A stretch of 64,000 nucleotides of DNA from Melieria omissa (lineage: Eukaryota > Arthropoda > Insecta > Diptera > Ulidiidae), in the NCBI GenBank assembly GCA_963971225.1, contig OZ020269.1, forward strand, positions 78,778,450 to 78,842,449, in the 5' to 3' direction. This document shows, in pieces, positions 45,560 through 57,132 of this stretch. The notes beneath the pieces are model-generated. The model was not told the origin of the DNA. It ran no database searches and saw only the letters and a list, made by a program, of their open reading frames with translations. Numbering within the stretch: position 1 is the first letter of the stretch; each line of letters begins with the position of its first letter. A program made the position numbers and the translations under genes.

Positions 45560-47845
45560 CTGTTGGGACACCCATCACTAATATTCAGAAAATTATTTCA
45601 AAACTACTTTTTAATTCATATGGGAGGAGGGTGTGGCAGTTGTCCTATTTAAATGATCTTTTGAAAAATTCTAAATATTAACCATAAAAATATGCTCTCC
45701 AAGTTTCATCGAATTTGGACAAATTTAACTACTTAGAGCCACGGGTTATATGAAGTCGTTCCACTGTGCGTCGTTGGCTGTAAGCAAAGCAAAGACGCCA
45801 GCCGCAAGCGAGGGTGAAATAATGTTTATTATCTGCTGCTGTTGTGCCCGTCTGCTAGTAAAGGCGCTGTAGTGGTTTTTCGTTTGCCTTAAATTATCAC
45901 TTTGCGCTTTGTAATTGAAAATTGTGCAAAATTGTAGTTTCAAAGAGGGATACAGAGAAGTGGAACAGCAAAGCGTGAGGCGGCTGACTTAGGTCTGCTC
46001 AGGCAGCAACTACGCAAAGCTGGCAAAGGAATTTGGCCTTCAAATCCAGCACCCAGAGCGATTGACTTGCAGTTCGCGCAATACTTTACTTCATACATTA
46101 AGCCACCATAGACGCCAAATTCCCTGCCAGCCCTAAATATTTTCTTCAGTAAGGGCTATATGCAATATTCCTTAATAACCGAGGTGATAAACCAAATTCG
46201 GCAATTGCTTCAATAAATGTAAATAACAACACCTGCGCACCGTGTCCCGCCAAGCTCCACAAACAAGGAAAATCAAAGGAAGCGTCCTACGCGCGCACAC
46301 ACAGATCGACTCTGATACCACATGCACCAAACATCCCATCGTAACGACTTGTGTTACTGCTACCAGCCGCCAAAGGGGCTCAGGCCCACCAATGCACACG
46401 TGGGTTTTGAATAAATAACACCAGCCTTCATTGCTGCCGGCTGCCTCAACAAACAACACACACACACGTGCCCGCACGTAGCAGCGTTTGGCTGGCGTAA
46501 GCGAGTTTTTTTGCCACCAGCAAACATTGGCACTGACGTCGCCGATCCCCAAAGTCATAAACAGGATGCAAGGATTGCCTGGTGCTTGAGTGTATTTACG
46601 CGCAGTAGTTGTACATACCAAGCGGCTGTCTGTCGCAGCAACTCGGAAACTCTCGGCATCAGCGTGTGAAAAGTAAAGCTTTAACCCACGAATGAGAAAA
46701 TATTTGCTCGCCGCCGCACCAAATGAGATCGTTACTTTGCCGCTGCAAGTCCAATTAAAACGTGCAATGTCGTTGTTGGGTAAGCAACCATTAATAGTGG
46801 GTGTGTGCGTGCGCCTAATGATAGGCTTTAAATTTTTTGACTCTTCCCTTCCTGCGCCTGCGGCTACTCCAACCGAGCAGCTTTAATTGTTGACTGAGTG
46901 GTGGCTAGCGAAAAGCCTACTTGTTGTTGCTGGTCTATTGTATTATAACGTAGCCTGCAATCAACTAAAATTAGCATAATGGGGACGTGAGTTCTGTGGC
47001 ACCGGTTCAATTTAAAATCAAAAAACGCCGTGTGCGAATGCCGCGAACCACGCAATATTTACATTCAAATTGCGGTACTTCCAGTTTTAGGCTATTTTTT
47101 AACCAATTCGTTATATTTAGCAACTACTAAAATTAGACATTTAGTCAAAAGTAGTCGCCTGATGGTATATTATACAACGGTTGAACGAGTCTCAATGATG
47201 GCTACGTTCATGATATAGTACGTATATACTTGTTATATAATTGACGCTAAAGTCCCATTCCAAGACTATGAGTTGATACTCGTACAAGGACTACAATTTG
47301 TCGCCATCGCTCGGAATCGTCCCAAAATTAAAGATAATAATCTTGGAACAATAGGTAAAGGGTGTAGTCCACTTTACAACAAAGTTGTCGTAGCAAACTA
47401 TGTGCGAAAGAGAAGAGATCTTAAAACCGAAGCCGTTTCTGCTAATCTCCACGTACAAATTAATTATTTTGCAGCCTAATTGGGAACTATTCTTTGCATA
47501 TATTTCATTTTTCTTTTCAAGCTAAAATAACTAAGTACTCGCTTCTATTGCTCTTTCTGAATTCAAGATGACATTAAAAATAATGATTTGCTTTATGCAA
47601 CTTAATCTGTTTTTAATGTGGCTTTCGCTGTTTTTCCACGGACTTCAAAAAGTGGCATTTAATTAAAAATTGTTTCGTATGAAATTTAGATTAGCGTCTT
47701 TATACATCCAGGTTTCCAGAGACTTCAGTTGTTTTTAAGTACATTGTTCCGGCTAACTTCGACAATATGGAGCCAAACCACCACGGAGCACGAAACAACT
47801 TTTTGGTGATAAACTAATTTTTGAAATGAACAGAATTTATAAGAC
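45560..47845. other. Probable intron or spacer, no exon seen
   Basis: A balanced-composition stretch at 45960-46880 stands out from the AT-rich flanks but gives no supported reading frame. It could be regulatory DNA. Confidence 0.4.
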
Positions 47846-47856
47846 AACATTATGTT

Positions 47857-48162
47857 CTTCTGCTTGACGACAGCCCGATTACGAGACTAAGGCCTAGCTA
47901 CCTGCAACCAACCGTGTTGTGCGTGCGAATGTTTTTACAAGGTTGGAAGGGACCTCCAATTTTATGCCGATTCCGAACGGCGAGTTGGGAGCTTTTTCAT
48001 AGGAAATTGTACTCTCAGAGGTTTGCCATTTCCTGCTGAGAGGACAGCCACCGAAAGAAAAATTGTTGTTTTTCTTTTTTTTCTGTGTTAATGCAACGGA
48101 GTATTGATCTCGCGGAGTCTTGACTCGCGGCCCAACGCACTAGCCAGCTGAGCTACGGCGGT
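47857..48162 (-). repeat. tRNA-derived SINE, copy 2, with target duplication
   Basis: On the minus strand it begins with a tRNA-like head: A box TAGCTCAGCTGGC (48137-48156 region) and B box GATCAATAC (48101-48110). A 200-nt body shared with copy 1 follows, ending in CGGGCTGTCGTC and a short tail. An exact 11-bp duplication AACATTATGTT flanks it at 47846-47856 and 48163-48173, showing it was inserted by reverse transcription. Total length is 306 bp. Confidence 0.92.
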
Positions 48163-48173
48163 AACATTATGTT

Positions 48174-50595
48174 ACTTTGAAAAATATTTTGGAAAGCGAT
48201 CATGTTAAAACTGATTTTGTTCCAATTTCTTTATAAAGAAAATATGAATTTGTCTTGTCTAATATTAATTATGACTTTGTCTACTATTTCCTAATCTTAA
48301 GACATTCTTGATTAATAGGCAATTTCCATAGAGGGGTTTTTCTTTTCAATGATTGAAGTTTCAGCTTCAGGAATTTTAGTTTGAAATTTTGCGAGCCGTT
48401 CAGTTTATGTGTTAAGTAATTAATTGCTAAAATATCCGCTTAGATACAAATTCTTTAACTTTTCTGAAGAGGTCAACATAGGCTTAAGAGAAACTATATT
48501 TGGCCCATTGACTTCAGACTTTATAGAAACTATCATATTAAAAATGTTAAATACGTAAGTCAACGCATGTCTTTCAGTGTTCGAAAATCAACATCAGACG
48601 AGGTAAAGGTTTGTTAGAATTTTATGAGAAAACACATAAGTTATTTTTAGATAAAATCATAAAGGGAATAAAGATTATTTTAATGAAGTCGTTAGTATAT
48701 TTATATAAAATTAAATATTTTTTGTAAAACTCAACTCGGCAAAGTCGCCACAACCGCAAAAACCGTCGGCAAATACATTCAAATTCGTGACAAGAAACCA
48801 CAAGGCGGCAAAGAAGCAAAAACAAAAGCCACGCTCCACTTCGCATGTCCTGGCAACATAATACAAATTTTTAGTTTTCTCCTTTTAAACGCACACAACC
48901 TTTCTCCAAATACTCTAATGAAACTTTTATATTTTGGCAATGGCCTCACCGACACAGTCGTGGCAGCGGAAAGCGTTTGTCACAGCGACGAATGACGCGA
49001 CGCCAACAATGCGCGGGCAGTGGCGAGACGCTGTGCGCGAGGCCACGGGGGTCGGCCCATCTCCCATCTTGGTTTCTGCCAAGCAAAACACAATTTATTG
49101 CCCGTAGCTGCGACCTGCGAGCAAGAAACCTAAATGAAATTAGACGAACAATTTTCGGCAGAATTGCAGCGCGAAACCGAACAGGGAAAAGCACAAAGGC
49201 GCGCGGCTTACACACGCTCTGGCATGAAAAGGCGAAGTGTAGATGGCCGTGAAGGTCTGTTAAAGTTGCGCGTTGACGAAATTAAAACTTAAGCTTGACA
49301 CTTAACTGGGTTAAGGCACTCAAGTGGTGAGTGAATTTGACGTTGTGGGCGTACAATGGCAGCGAATGAGCTGGTTCAACAGCTCGCGTCCACCAAAAAA
49401 AAGCGCCGGCCTTCGGCCACTGTGCGCAGGCAATGAATTTAATGCACAGGACCGGAAGAAAGTGTGGCACATCGTTTAGTGGCAATAACGACTTGATTGC
49501 CTTAATTTTAAATTGAACTTACATATCTAAAATTCTATTTGAGCGTTTAACGATTTGGTTTTAGGCTGGACAGACTTAACTAGACATATTGGTAGAAAAC
49601 TGTCTGAGTGTAATTTTCGTACAGGCAGCACTACCTGCCTTGATCATTTCGAAGCTTCTTGATGTTCGGGGATTTAAGAAAACTTTCAGTTTAAGAACCC
49701 ATTTAAGAACTCAAAACTTTCAGTGGGAAATATTGGGGTCAACTTTAAACCTACATACAAATTAAAAGGCATTTTTGTTTTTTGAATGATTTTTAAAAAA
49801 CATTAAAGAATTACTTTTTGAAACCTTCCCCCCAAAAACAAAATAGTGTTTCTTTGGAAAATTCCAACATCCCGATTCTTAAATCCAGTGTTCTCTGAAC
49901 TGCCCGGGTACCCGGGATTGAGGCATACACCATGCCGGAATTGAATAGCCTAACACATACGTCTGCCCATATTTATGAGCCAATTTGAATAATTTCGGTG
50001 ATTTACCGAAAATGCAAACGGACGGCGGCCAGCTATGTGCACTAAAAGCACATTTGCTCAAATTGCCGTTTTCGCACGTATGTAACGATTCTTTCATGCA
50101 TGCATACATGTACATATGTACATACGTATCGTACATACACAAAATTTCAACTTTGATGAAATCATAAACGAAATGCCCTCAAATCGAAACACGTGGCAAC
50201 CTTGAATGCCAGCGAAACGTGAGTAATTTGCCGGCGTCGACCGCCGCAGCCGCAGCCGTAGCCGTAACCGCCACCGCAGTGTTGCCAATAAAAGTGCCCA
50301 TTTAGCGATTTGGCCCTAGACTTCCTGCTTCGGACTTGACTGATCGGTGGCGGTAGGACGGGCAGGCAGTTATGACCTCCGCGTCTAAATGACTGGGTAT
50401 GGTCGTGTAGAATGCGGCTAAATTGTCTACCACACGCCGAGCGGACCGAGGCCAAGGCGGCTGCAAAGGTGGAGACTGGCCGCCGATGTAATAAATAACG
50501 CTTACGAGACGTAAATAATTCAATTTTGATACAAAAGCGACGCGGCGAGTGCAGGCGACAGTAGGCTGCTATTGCGGTGCTGACGCTAGACGACG
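48174..50595. other. Probable intron or spacer, no exon seen
   Basis: A GC-richer segment at 48940-49260 and another at 50200-50595 are noted. No exon, RNA gene or element end was identified. Confidence 0.4.
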
Positions 50596-50720
50596 CGACC
50601 AAGTTAATAGGTTAGGTTAGGTAGGGAAGGGTGTGTGCGGCAGGACCGCACTTCCACTCGGAGGCCACAATGGCCCATTGTGAATCCCTTCTTATGGTGT
50701 TCTGGAGCCAACCAATAGTC

Positions 50721-53700
50721 TCAGTCAAGGGGAAACCAGTTCGACCTCTTAATGAAGGAGAGCAGATTCGAGATTTCGACTTTCGCTGCGCAAGCCAGGT
50801 CTGTCAGGAACCTTGACCCCAAGGTGCGGAGTCGGCGTTCCTGCAGAGCCGGGCAGTGGCACAGGAAGTGTTGTATCGTTTCTACTTCTTCTTCATCTCC
50901 ACAGCTACGGCAGACATCACCGGACGAGAGGCGCCATTTGGTAAGCATAGATCCAATAGCGCAGTGTCCGGTGATGACTCCAACGAGCTGTCGAATAGAG
51001 GTACGACTCAGAGATAGTACGAATCGTGTTTTCGTCAAAGAGAGGGAGGGCCACAGTGCCCGGCAGGTGCCGCAGTCGGTCCTGGTACGCCATGACGACT
51101 CAATTTCCTTTTTGGTCAACCTGTCAATATACATGTACAGGGCAGATATCGGAGGAAACACAGAGGTATCCACTTCGGTGGCAGACAAAGCCACCCCTTT
51201 TCTTGCCATCTCGTCCGCTGCTTCGTTCCCTGCCACTCCTGAGTGGCCCGGAACCCAACAGAGAGTGACCTGGTGGTGCCCAATGCCTTGAAGTGCGGTG
51301 CGACACCTCTGCACTACCTTTGATTTCACAACAACTGATTCCAGTGCCCTAAGCGCCGCCTGACTATCCACGAAAATTGTGACATCTGTGGGTGGTAACC
51401 CACTGTCACGGATAAGTTCGGCAGCCTTCCAAATTGCATAGATCTCTGCTTGGAAAATACTGCAGAGGTCCGGCAGTCTGAACGACATGCGTGTCTGCAG
51501 TACATCGGAGTAGAGACCAGCTCCAGTACCTTCCTCCATTTTGGAGCCGTCGGTGAAAACGGTGATAGAAGCGTCTCTCATCGCACCTGTCGCCTCCCAT
51601 TCCTCCCTTGTGGGATATGAGGCTAGTGCTCGCGTGTCGAAATCCAGGTATGGGATCAGATAGTCCGTGCAGGAATCCACCTGATAACCGATATCCGGCT
51701 TCGCGAAAGACTTTAGAATTCCAGAGTGCCCATAAGCGTGTTGCCTCCACAAGTTGGCTTCCCTCAATCTGAGAGCGCCTTTAGCAGCGCAACACTTAAT
51801 GAACTGCTCAATCGGGTGGAGGTGCAAGATCACCTCCAGCCCGGCCTGGGGGGTGCTTTTGACAGTGCCTGCTATTCCCATAGCCGCTAGTCTCTGCACC
51901 TTCGTCAGTTTCGTTACCACGGTCTTGGTGCCCGTAGCCGGCCACCAGACAATGGCTCCGTAACTTAGGATCGGCCGTATAATCGCAGTGTACATCCAAT
52001 GAACGATAGTCGGCTGCAATCCCCACTTTTTCCCGAAAGTCCTTTTACAAATGTAAAAAGCATTCAGGCTCTTTTTCACCCGCTCTTCCACATTGCGCCC
52101 CCAAGAGAGCTTGGAGTCAAGTATGGTGCCAAGGTATTTAGCCTCGGGTGATAGGGTGAGAGTAGTGCCGCCAAGTTTAGGCAGCTCAAAGTTCGGTATT
52201 TTGTATTTCCGGGTGAACAGTACCAAAACAGTCTTAGAGGGATTAACCCCTAGACCGTTAAGCTCTGCCCACCTGGAAAGTTCCTTTAGAGCAGACTCCA
52301 TGAGATCACTGATTGTGGACAGGAATCTTCCAGGGATCAGGATAGTGACGTCGTCTGCATATGCTACTACTCGTAGCCTCCTGGTTTCGAAGATCTCGAG
52401 GATGCTATTTACTACAAGGAGCCACAGCAGAGGCGAAAGAACACCCCCTTGTGGTGTGCCCCTTGTAGTAAGTTTCCTCACTGAGCACAGGCCTAGGTTA
52501 GAGTGGACCCTTCTGCTACTGAGCATGTCACTGGTCCACTTTACCACCTTCTCATGAACTTCGAACTTTCTAAGTGCGTTGATTATAGCCTCCAAGGTAA
52601 CGTTATTAAAGGCTCCCTCGATATCGAGGAAAGCGGCTAACGTGTACTCCTTAGAGTTCAGCGATCTTTCGATCGTCTGAACGACCTCATGCAGGGCGCT
52701 GTCGACAGATTTTCCCCTGCAATACGCATGTTGCGCCTTGCAGAGTCCTCTGGACTGTGCCACTTCTCTAATATAGACGTCTACCAGCCGTTCAAGAGTC
52801 TTAAGTAAGAACGATGAAAGGCTGATCGGTCTGTAATCTTTTGCTGTTAAGTGGTTCACTTTCCCTGCTTTGGGAATGAACACCACCCTAACCTCCTTCC
52901 AGGCACGTGGGACATATCCTTGTTGGAGAGATCCACGAAAGATTCTCGTCAGGACCTTAACCACCGCCTCCTTAGACCATTGTAGCATAGCAGGAATGAC
53001 ACCATCAGGGCCCGGGGATTTATACGGGCTGAAGGAGTCAATTGCCCATGCCACCTTGGCTTCGCTAATTATCCTCTGAACTAGACCATCCGGTTGCGGT
53101 GTTTGTTGCCTATGCGACGTGGTCGCCTCAGCAACATCCGTGCATCCAGGAAAGTGAGTGTTCATGAGGATCTCAAGAAGTTCCTCCCTCGACTCCGTCC
53201 ATGATCCATCAGATTTCCTGATGCTGCCAGGGGTGTGTGAAACCCCGGCTAGCACCTTACGGAGTCTGGCGGCCTCGTTAACATTGTCGAGGGATTCACA
53301 GTAATTCCTCCAATCATCCCGCTTAGCCGCCCTAATAGTTTTCTTAAACTTATTAAAGCTAGCCTTGTAGGCTCCCCAGTCTTCTTCAGTTTGACTAAGC
53401 TTAGCCTTATTGAAGAGACGCCTAGTATCTGTCCTCAGTTGTCTTAGCTCTGGGGTCCACCAAACTGCGTTGGTTTTCCGTGGAGCTCGACTTTTTGGAC
53501 ACGATTTCTTGAAAGATGTATTAAGAACTTTCGTTAAAAGACTAACTGACCTGTCAATGTTGTTTCTTTCAAAGGTAGCTGTCGCCTTGCGCGACGCCAG
53601 TTTTTCGGAAACTAGTGCACTGAATCTAGGCCAGTTAGTCTTTCTCGGATTCCTATAGGCTGGTGGACTCCCCACCTTCATGGCCACGGAAAAGACTATC

Positions 53701-54356
53701 CGGTTGTGGTCCGAAAACGAACATTCCGTCAGTACCTTCCAGTCGACCACAGAGATGGTACTAGAGTCGGTAACCAAGGTTATATCTATAACTTCTTCCC
53801 TAACCCTGTTATGGAAGGTTGGAGTATTGCCCCTATTACATAGCATAAGGTTAGAATTAAGAAGAAACTCAAAAATGGACTCACCCCTGCTGTTGGTGCC
53901 GGAACTTCCCCACTGAACGTGATGAGCGTTGGCGTCACACCCGATGATGAGATCAAGTCTCCGTGATCGGGCGTGCGCAACAAGGTCCCGGACCTCCTTT
54001 GGCGGTGGTTCCTCTCCTTCGAATGGCATGTATGCGGACGAAAGGATAAGGTCATGCCCCTCCATTCGCTCACATGCAGCCACACACAGGTCACCAGTAC
54101 TGTATTGAGACAAGAGAAACATATTAATGTACTTTCTATAAACAATACAGGCTCGTATCTTACCTTCACCACGCGAATGAAGTACTCTGAATTGACTTGA
54201 CCCCAATCCACAAACACTGTCTCTGACGAGCCAGGGTTCCTGGATTAAGGCCAAGTCAACCTCCTCCTCCTCCAGGAATTGCATAAGATCGTGGGTGGCG
54301 GCCTTAGAGTGGTGCAGGTTTATCTGCACTACCTTCAGCCTTTCCCTGTGTGGCAC
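50721..54356 (-). CDS. ORF2 polyprotein: endonuclease, reverse transcriptase, RNase H
   Basis: This 1211-residue protein copies the element RNA at a nicked chromosomal target. An apurinic-like endonuclease occupies about 1-230 (QINLHHSKAATHDLM, LIQEPWL near the start). The reverse transcriptase spans about 450-760, with FLDIEGAFNNV near 575, TTRGTPQGGVLSPLLW near 635 and the catalytic YADD near 666. RNase H covers about 925-1060 (FTDGSK near 934, VDSQAAL near 994, VPGHSGVAGNEAAD after it), with its acidic residues present. A C-terminal zinc-knuckle-like CRSCGDEEEVETIQHFLCHC lies near 1147. No stop or frameshift interrupts it. The start at 54356 lies 53 nt inside ORF1 in a frame shifted by one, so translation may be by reinitiation or frameshifting. 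Confidence 0.95.
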   Translation of the reverse strand: MPHRERLKVVQINLHHSKAATHDLMQFLEEEEVDLALIQEPWLVRDSVCGLGSSQFRVLHSRGEGKIRACIVYRKYINMFLLSQYSTGDLCVAACERMEGHDLILSSAYMPFEGEEPPPKEVRDLVAHARSRRLDLIIGCDANAHHVQWGSSGTNSRGESIFEFLLNSNLMLCNRGNTPTFHNRVREEVIDITLVTDSSTISVVDWKVLTECSFSDHNRIVFSVAMKVGSPPAYRNPRKTNWPRFSALVSEKLASRKATATFERNNIDRSVSLLTKVLNTSFKKSCPKSRAPRKTNAVWWTPELRQLRTDTRRLFNKAKLSQTEEDWGAYKASFNKFKKTIRAAKRDDWRNYCESLDNVNEAARLRKVLAGVSHTPGSIRKSDGSWTESREELLEILMNTHFPGCTDVAEATTSHRQQTPQPDGLVQRIISEAKVAWAIDSFSPYKSPGPDGVIPAMLQWSKEAVVKVLTRIFRGSLQQGYVPRAWKEVRVVFIPKAGKVNHLTAKDYRPISLSSFLLKTLERLVDVYIREVAQSRGLCKAQHAYCRGKSVDSALHEVVQTIERSLNSKEYTLAAFLDIEGAFNNVTLEAIINALRKFEVHEKVVKWTSDMLSSRRVHSNLGLCSVRKLTTRGTPQGGVLSPLLWLLVVNSILEIFETRRLRVVAYADDVTILIPGRFLSTISDLMESALKELSRWAELNGLGVNPSKTVLVLFTRKYKIPNFELPKLGGTTLTLSPEAKYLGTILDSKLSWGRNVEERVKKSLNAFYICKRTFGKKWGLQPTIVHWMYTAIIRPILSYGAIVWWPATGTKTVVTKLTKVQRLAAMGIAGTVKSTPQAGLEVILHLHPIEQFIKCCAAKGALRLREANLWRQHAYGHSGILKSFAKPDIGYQVDSCTDYLIPYLDFDTRALASYPTREEWEATGAMRDASITVFTDGSKMEEGTGAGLYSDVLQTRMSFRLPDLCSIFQAEIYAIWKAAELIRDSGLPPTDVTIFVDSQAALRALESVVVKSKVVQRCRTALQGIGHHQVTLCWVPGHSGVAGNEAADEMARKGVALSATEVDTSVFPPISALYMYIDRLTKKEIESSWRTRTDCGTCRALWPSLSLTKTRFVLSLSRTSIRQLVGVITGHCAIGSMLTKWRLSSGDVCRSCGDEEEVETIQHFLCHCPALQERRLRTLGSRFLTDLACAAKVEISNLLSFIKRSNWFPLD

Positions 54357-55893
54357 GCTCCTTATTGGGGAAACGAGCTTTCAAGGAACCCAAACCGAAC
54401 TTGACAATACCAGAGGAGTCTCGTAGATGACTAAAGGACGGTTGGTCAACAGCGACCACGAGGTCCTTACCCGTCTCGTTTTTGCTAGTAGTGGAGGAAA
54501 TTACTCTCCACTCTCCAGTGTTAAGGCCGCTGTTCTGCCGACCTATCAGCTTCAACGTGTCGGCATCCTCCATGACTGGAGGGGGGACCCACAGTGTTAC
54601 AATAGGTCGGAGAGGCAATCGGTCGCGAGGTATAACCTCGAGTTTTGCCCCCTGCCAGAGAGGCTCAAGACCGCCGATCGTGCGCACCAGGAAGTCAAGT
54701 GACTGCCTGTTGCCACAGCCGACGATCTTTACGCCCCTCTGCCAGCCAGCGCCGTCGAAGTCGATCTCGTCGTCCGCCGCCCCGAGCATCGCTCGCAGAA
54801 TGCGCGCCTCAACAGATAGCCAGTTTTCCGGACGAATTTTCCCATCGGGATCGCTCCGGTCCACTACGGCAATCTGTAGCTCCTGTGGAGAGGAGAAGCT
54901 CGCTGAGGGTTTCAGCCTTTTCCCCTCCCCTGTAGGCTGATCGTCCCCCGATCTACCCCGTTTGACCGCCTTTTCCACTGCGGTGGAAGTGGGCTTTGTC
55001 GAGGTGGATGGCTTCTGATCAGCCTTCCGTACTGACGAGGCAGCCGTGGCACTGTTTCCAGGCTTCGCCGCCCCTCCTCTGTCCGGTCGTACAGCTGTAG
55101 CGGCCGTGGCCCTAATACCAGGCTTTGCCGCCGTTGCTGTACCACTAGTCGACTGTGCAGCAGTGGCGCTGTCTCCAGGCGTTGCTGCAGTAGTCGATGT
55201 CGTAGCACCAGAAATCGCCGCCTGCTTCTTTTCGTATTTTGCAACGATTTTCTGGTGCTTCTTAACTAGGTCTTTCTCCTTGTCAGACAAGGGTACTGAA
55301 CCTTTGTTCACTTTACGAAGGAAAGCAAGTGAGCGCCGGTAGCCATTTCTGGCTTTTTTCGCAGCACTGCTCGCCTTACTTTCCCCCGCCAAGGACGTTC
55401 CAGGAGTGGAACCGGTGGCCGCAGGTTCGTCCGTCTCCTCTAGGAGTGCCGCCTCCATGTCAGAGTCAGCAGACTCGACGCTGCTATTTTGCGAGAGAAT
55501 CGTCGATCCCTCTTCTATAGCAACGTCGAGCCGAAGACCCTGAAACTGAGGCACCACCCCGAAAATTGAGGGACTGGCCTGAGCGGTGGTGTCCTGCGCT
55601 CCTTGCCTGCTTAAGGCAGGTTTGGGCGCCTCCTGCTTCCCAGTAGCGTTAGTAGACCGCGCAGCCTGGGGTCCCGCTGCGCAGCCTAAGCGGTCATTGG
55701 ATAACGACGCCAGACAGCCCGCTCGCCCACTGTCTACCGCCGGTACTGGGGATCCGACTCCCTGCACCGTAAAAGAGTCCTTATGGGAGCCCTCCAGAAT
55801 GGTTTTGATGAAGGGGGTCGCCTTCCCCTGTGGCGTTTCTTTGACATCTATCACGCCACCAAAAGATGATAAGAAAACAGCCGCTCCTAACAT
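54304..55893 (-). CDS. ORF1 RNA-binding (gag-like) protein
   Basis: This 529-residue protein should package the element RNA into particles. The N-terminal 130 residues show no domain. The middle (about 175-330) is a basic, alanine/threonine-rich linker with a KDLVKKHQKIVAKYEKKQ helix. The C-terminal 160 residues (LDFLVRTIGGLEPLWQGAKL, RQNSGLNTGEWRVIS, VKFGLG) look like the DUF4780 domain found in ORF1 of insect non-LTR elements. There are no CCHC zinc knuckles. The start at 55893 is the first ATG of the open frame, about 250 bp from the element's 5' end. Confidence 0.85.
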   Translation of the reverse strand: MLGAAVFLSSFGGVIDVKETPQGKATPFIKTILEGSHKDSFTVQGVGSPVPAVDSGRAGCLASLSNDRLGCAAGPQAARSTNATGKQEAPKPALSRQGAQDTTAQASPSIFGVVPQFQGLRLDVAIEEGSTILSQNSSVESADSDMEAALLEETDEPAATGSTPGTSLAGESKASSAAKKARNGYRRSLAFLRKVNKGSVPLSDKEKDLVKKHQKIVAKYEKKQAAISGATTSTTAATPGDSATAAQSTSGTATAAKPGIRATAATAVRPDRGGAAKPGNSATAASSVRKADQKPSTSTKPTSTAVEKAVKRGRSGDDQPTGEGKRLKPSASFSSPQELQIAVVDRSDPDGKIRPENWLSVEARILRAMLGAADDEIDFDGAGWQRGVKIVGCGNRQSLDFLVRTIGGLEPLWQGAKLEVIPRDRLPLRPIVTLWVPPPVMEDADTLKLIGRQNSGLNTGEWRVISSTTSKNETGKDLVVAVDQPSFSHLRDSSGIVKFGLGSLKARFPNKERATQGKAEGSADKPAPL

Positions 55894-56159
55894 GGAGATC
55901 AGACGCTGACCAGGGAGCCGCCCACTGTGGGTCAGACGCTCCTGGATTTCCGCATCTCAAACTTCGCCAGCTGAGAAGACAAGCTTCAACAGCCGCCCGG
56001 GGACCGCCCGGTCACCAGAAGCAACCTTCGTGAAGGCGTTGAGTCCACTTGGCCTGGTACCCACAAGGATCGCAGCCGAAGATGTGGACCACGTCTACAT
56101 CCGTGCAGTCAGGTGCTTTGCCTTGTGGATCCAAACCCTGATCCCCGACCAAGTTAATA

Positions 56160-56712
56160 AATCTCGCATGACTTCGCTGCACGGCGATGTCCTTTCTGTT
56201 TGTTCAGCGCATTTCCGCGTTTTGTCTTTTAGTTTTCGGCAACCAACAGCAATAAATGAGCTGCCAAATTGAATATCAAATCATACGGCAAACGCGTCGC
56301 TTTCCTTACGCTGACTTTGCGACGCTCAGTGAATATGGCAGGCGAGGTCAGTTATTAGCAGATCAGCAATATTCAGATTTATGCAAATCACCGATGGACA
56401 AAGTCGATTAAGTGTGCCGTTGACTAACGCTGGATAATGGAAACGGGCTTTCAATGATTAGGCATATTGGATTTTTGAAAATTATTTACTGTGTTTACTT
56501 AGTAGCTCCTTTCTTATGCTAATAATCCAAGTCCTAGTTTGTCTTTTCAAATTCTTAAAAGAAGGGAAATCAAACAATTAAATATTTATTGGAATATTAC
56601 AAGCAAAATGTTATAAGAAAAATATGAGCATTTTAGTAATAAGTTCGATAATCTGATCGTTTATGGATGCATGCCCCCTTAACCCGTTAAAGATCATCCC
56701 CACCCACATATA
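56160..56712. other. Spacer between two elements
   Basis: Nothing recognised apart from the target site duplications of the flanking elements. Confidence 0.5.
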
Positions 56713-57132
56713 CAGCTGCGGTCAAAATAATAGTAGTACGCATACAACGAAAAGAAAATTAGGAAAAAATAATCTGCTTTTTTTACAAATATTTATTTTG
56801 TATTTTTTTTAACAAGTTATATGTGTTAACAATGCAATCATAAAAGAAAACTTAAGAATTAAACTCAGTTTGGGTTGATTTAAATTAAATGCGTCAAAAG
56901 CTCCAAAATATGGACGGTCAAAAAAATAGTAGTTCGCTTTACTTTCATAAAAATTAAGCAACAATTGTGTTTCATTTTAAAAGATTTTGTGGTTAAATAG
57001 TAATAACGAAATGTTTCTTCAAATTAGTATTTAGTTGCGTGACTGTTGTTTGGCTATTACTGCAGCACAGAGCCGATGCATTGAAATAACCAAATTTTCA
57101 TATCTTTCTCTAGGGGCGTGGTCTACTGCTTC

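Larger units (their letters stand above)
50610..56145 (-). mobile_element. Full-length non-LTR retrotransposon, LOA/I type
   Basis: The 5.54-kb element is bounded by an exact 14-bp duplication, CGACCAAGTTAATA, at 50596-50609 and 56146-56159. Read on the minus strand it has a 252-bp 5' UTR, ORF1 (55893-54304), ORF2 (54356-50721, overlapping ORF1 by 53 nt), and a 111-bp 3' UTR that ends CCTACCTAACCTAACC with no poly(A). Both ORFs are uninterrupted, so this is a recent and possibly competent copy. RNase H in ORF2 places it in the I superfamily (LOA or I clade) and not Jockey. A truncated sibling lies at 6971-8659. Confidence 0.95.

Noticed and set aside
50610..50625. GGTTAGGTTAGG as telomeric DNA
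   Set aside because: Only about two units, located precisely at the retrotransposon 3' end, and also found at the truncated copy.
52093..52557. Long plus-strand frames antisense to the retrotransposon
   Set aside because: They mirror the ORF2 coding strand and have no independent motif.
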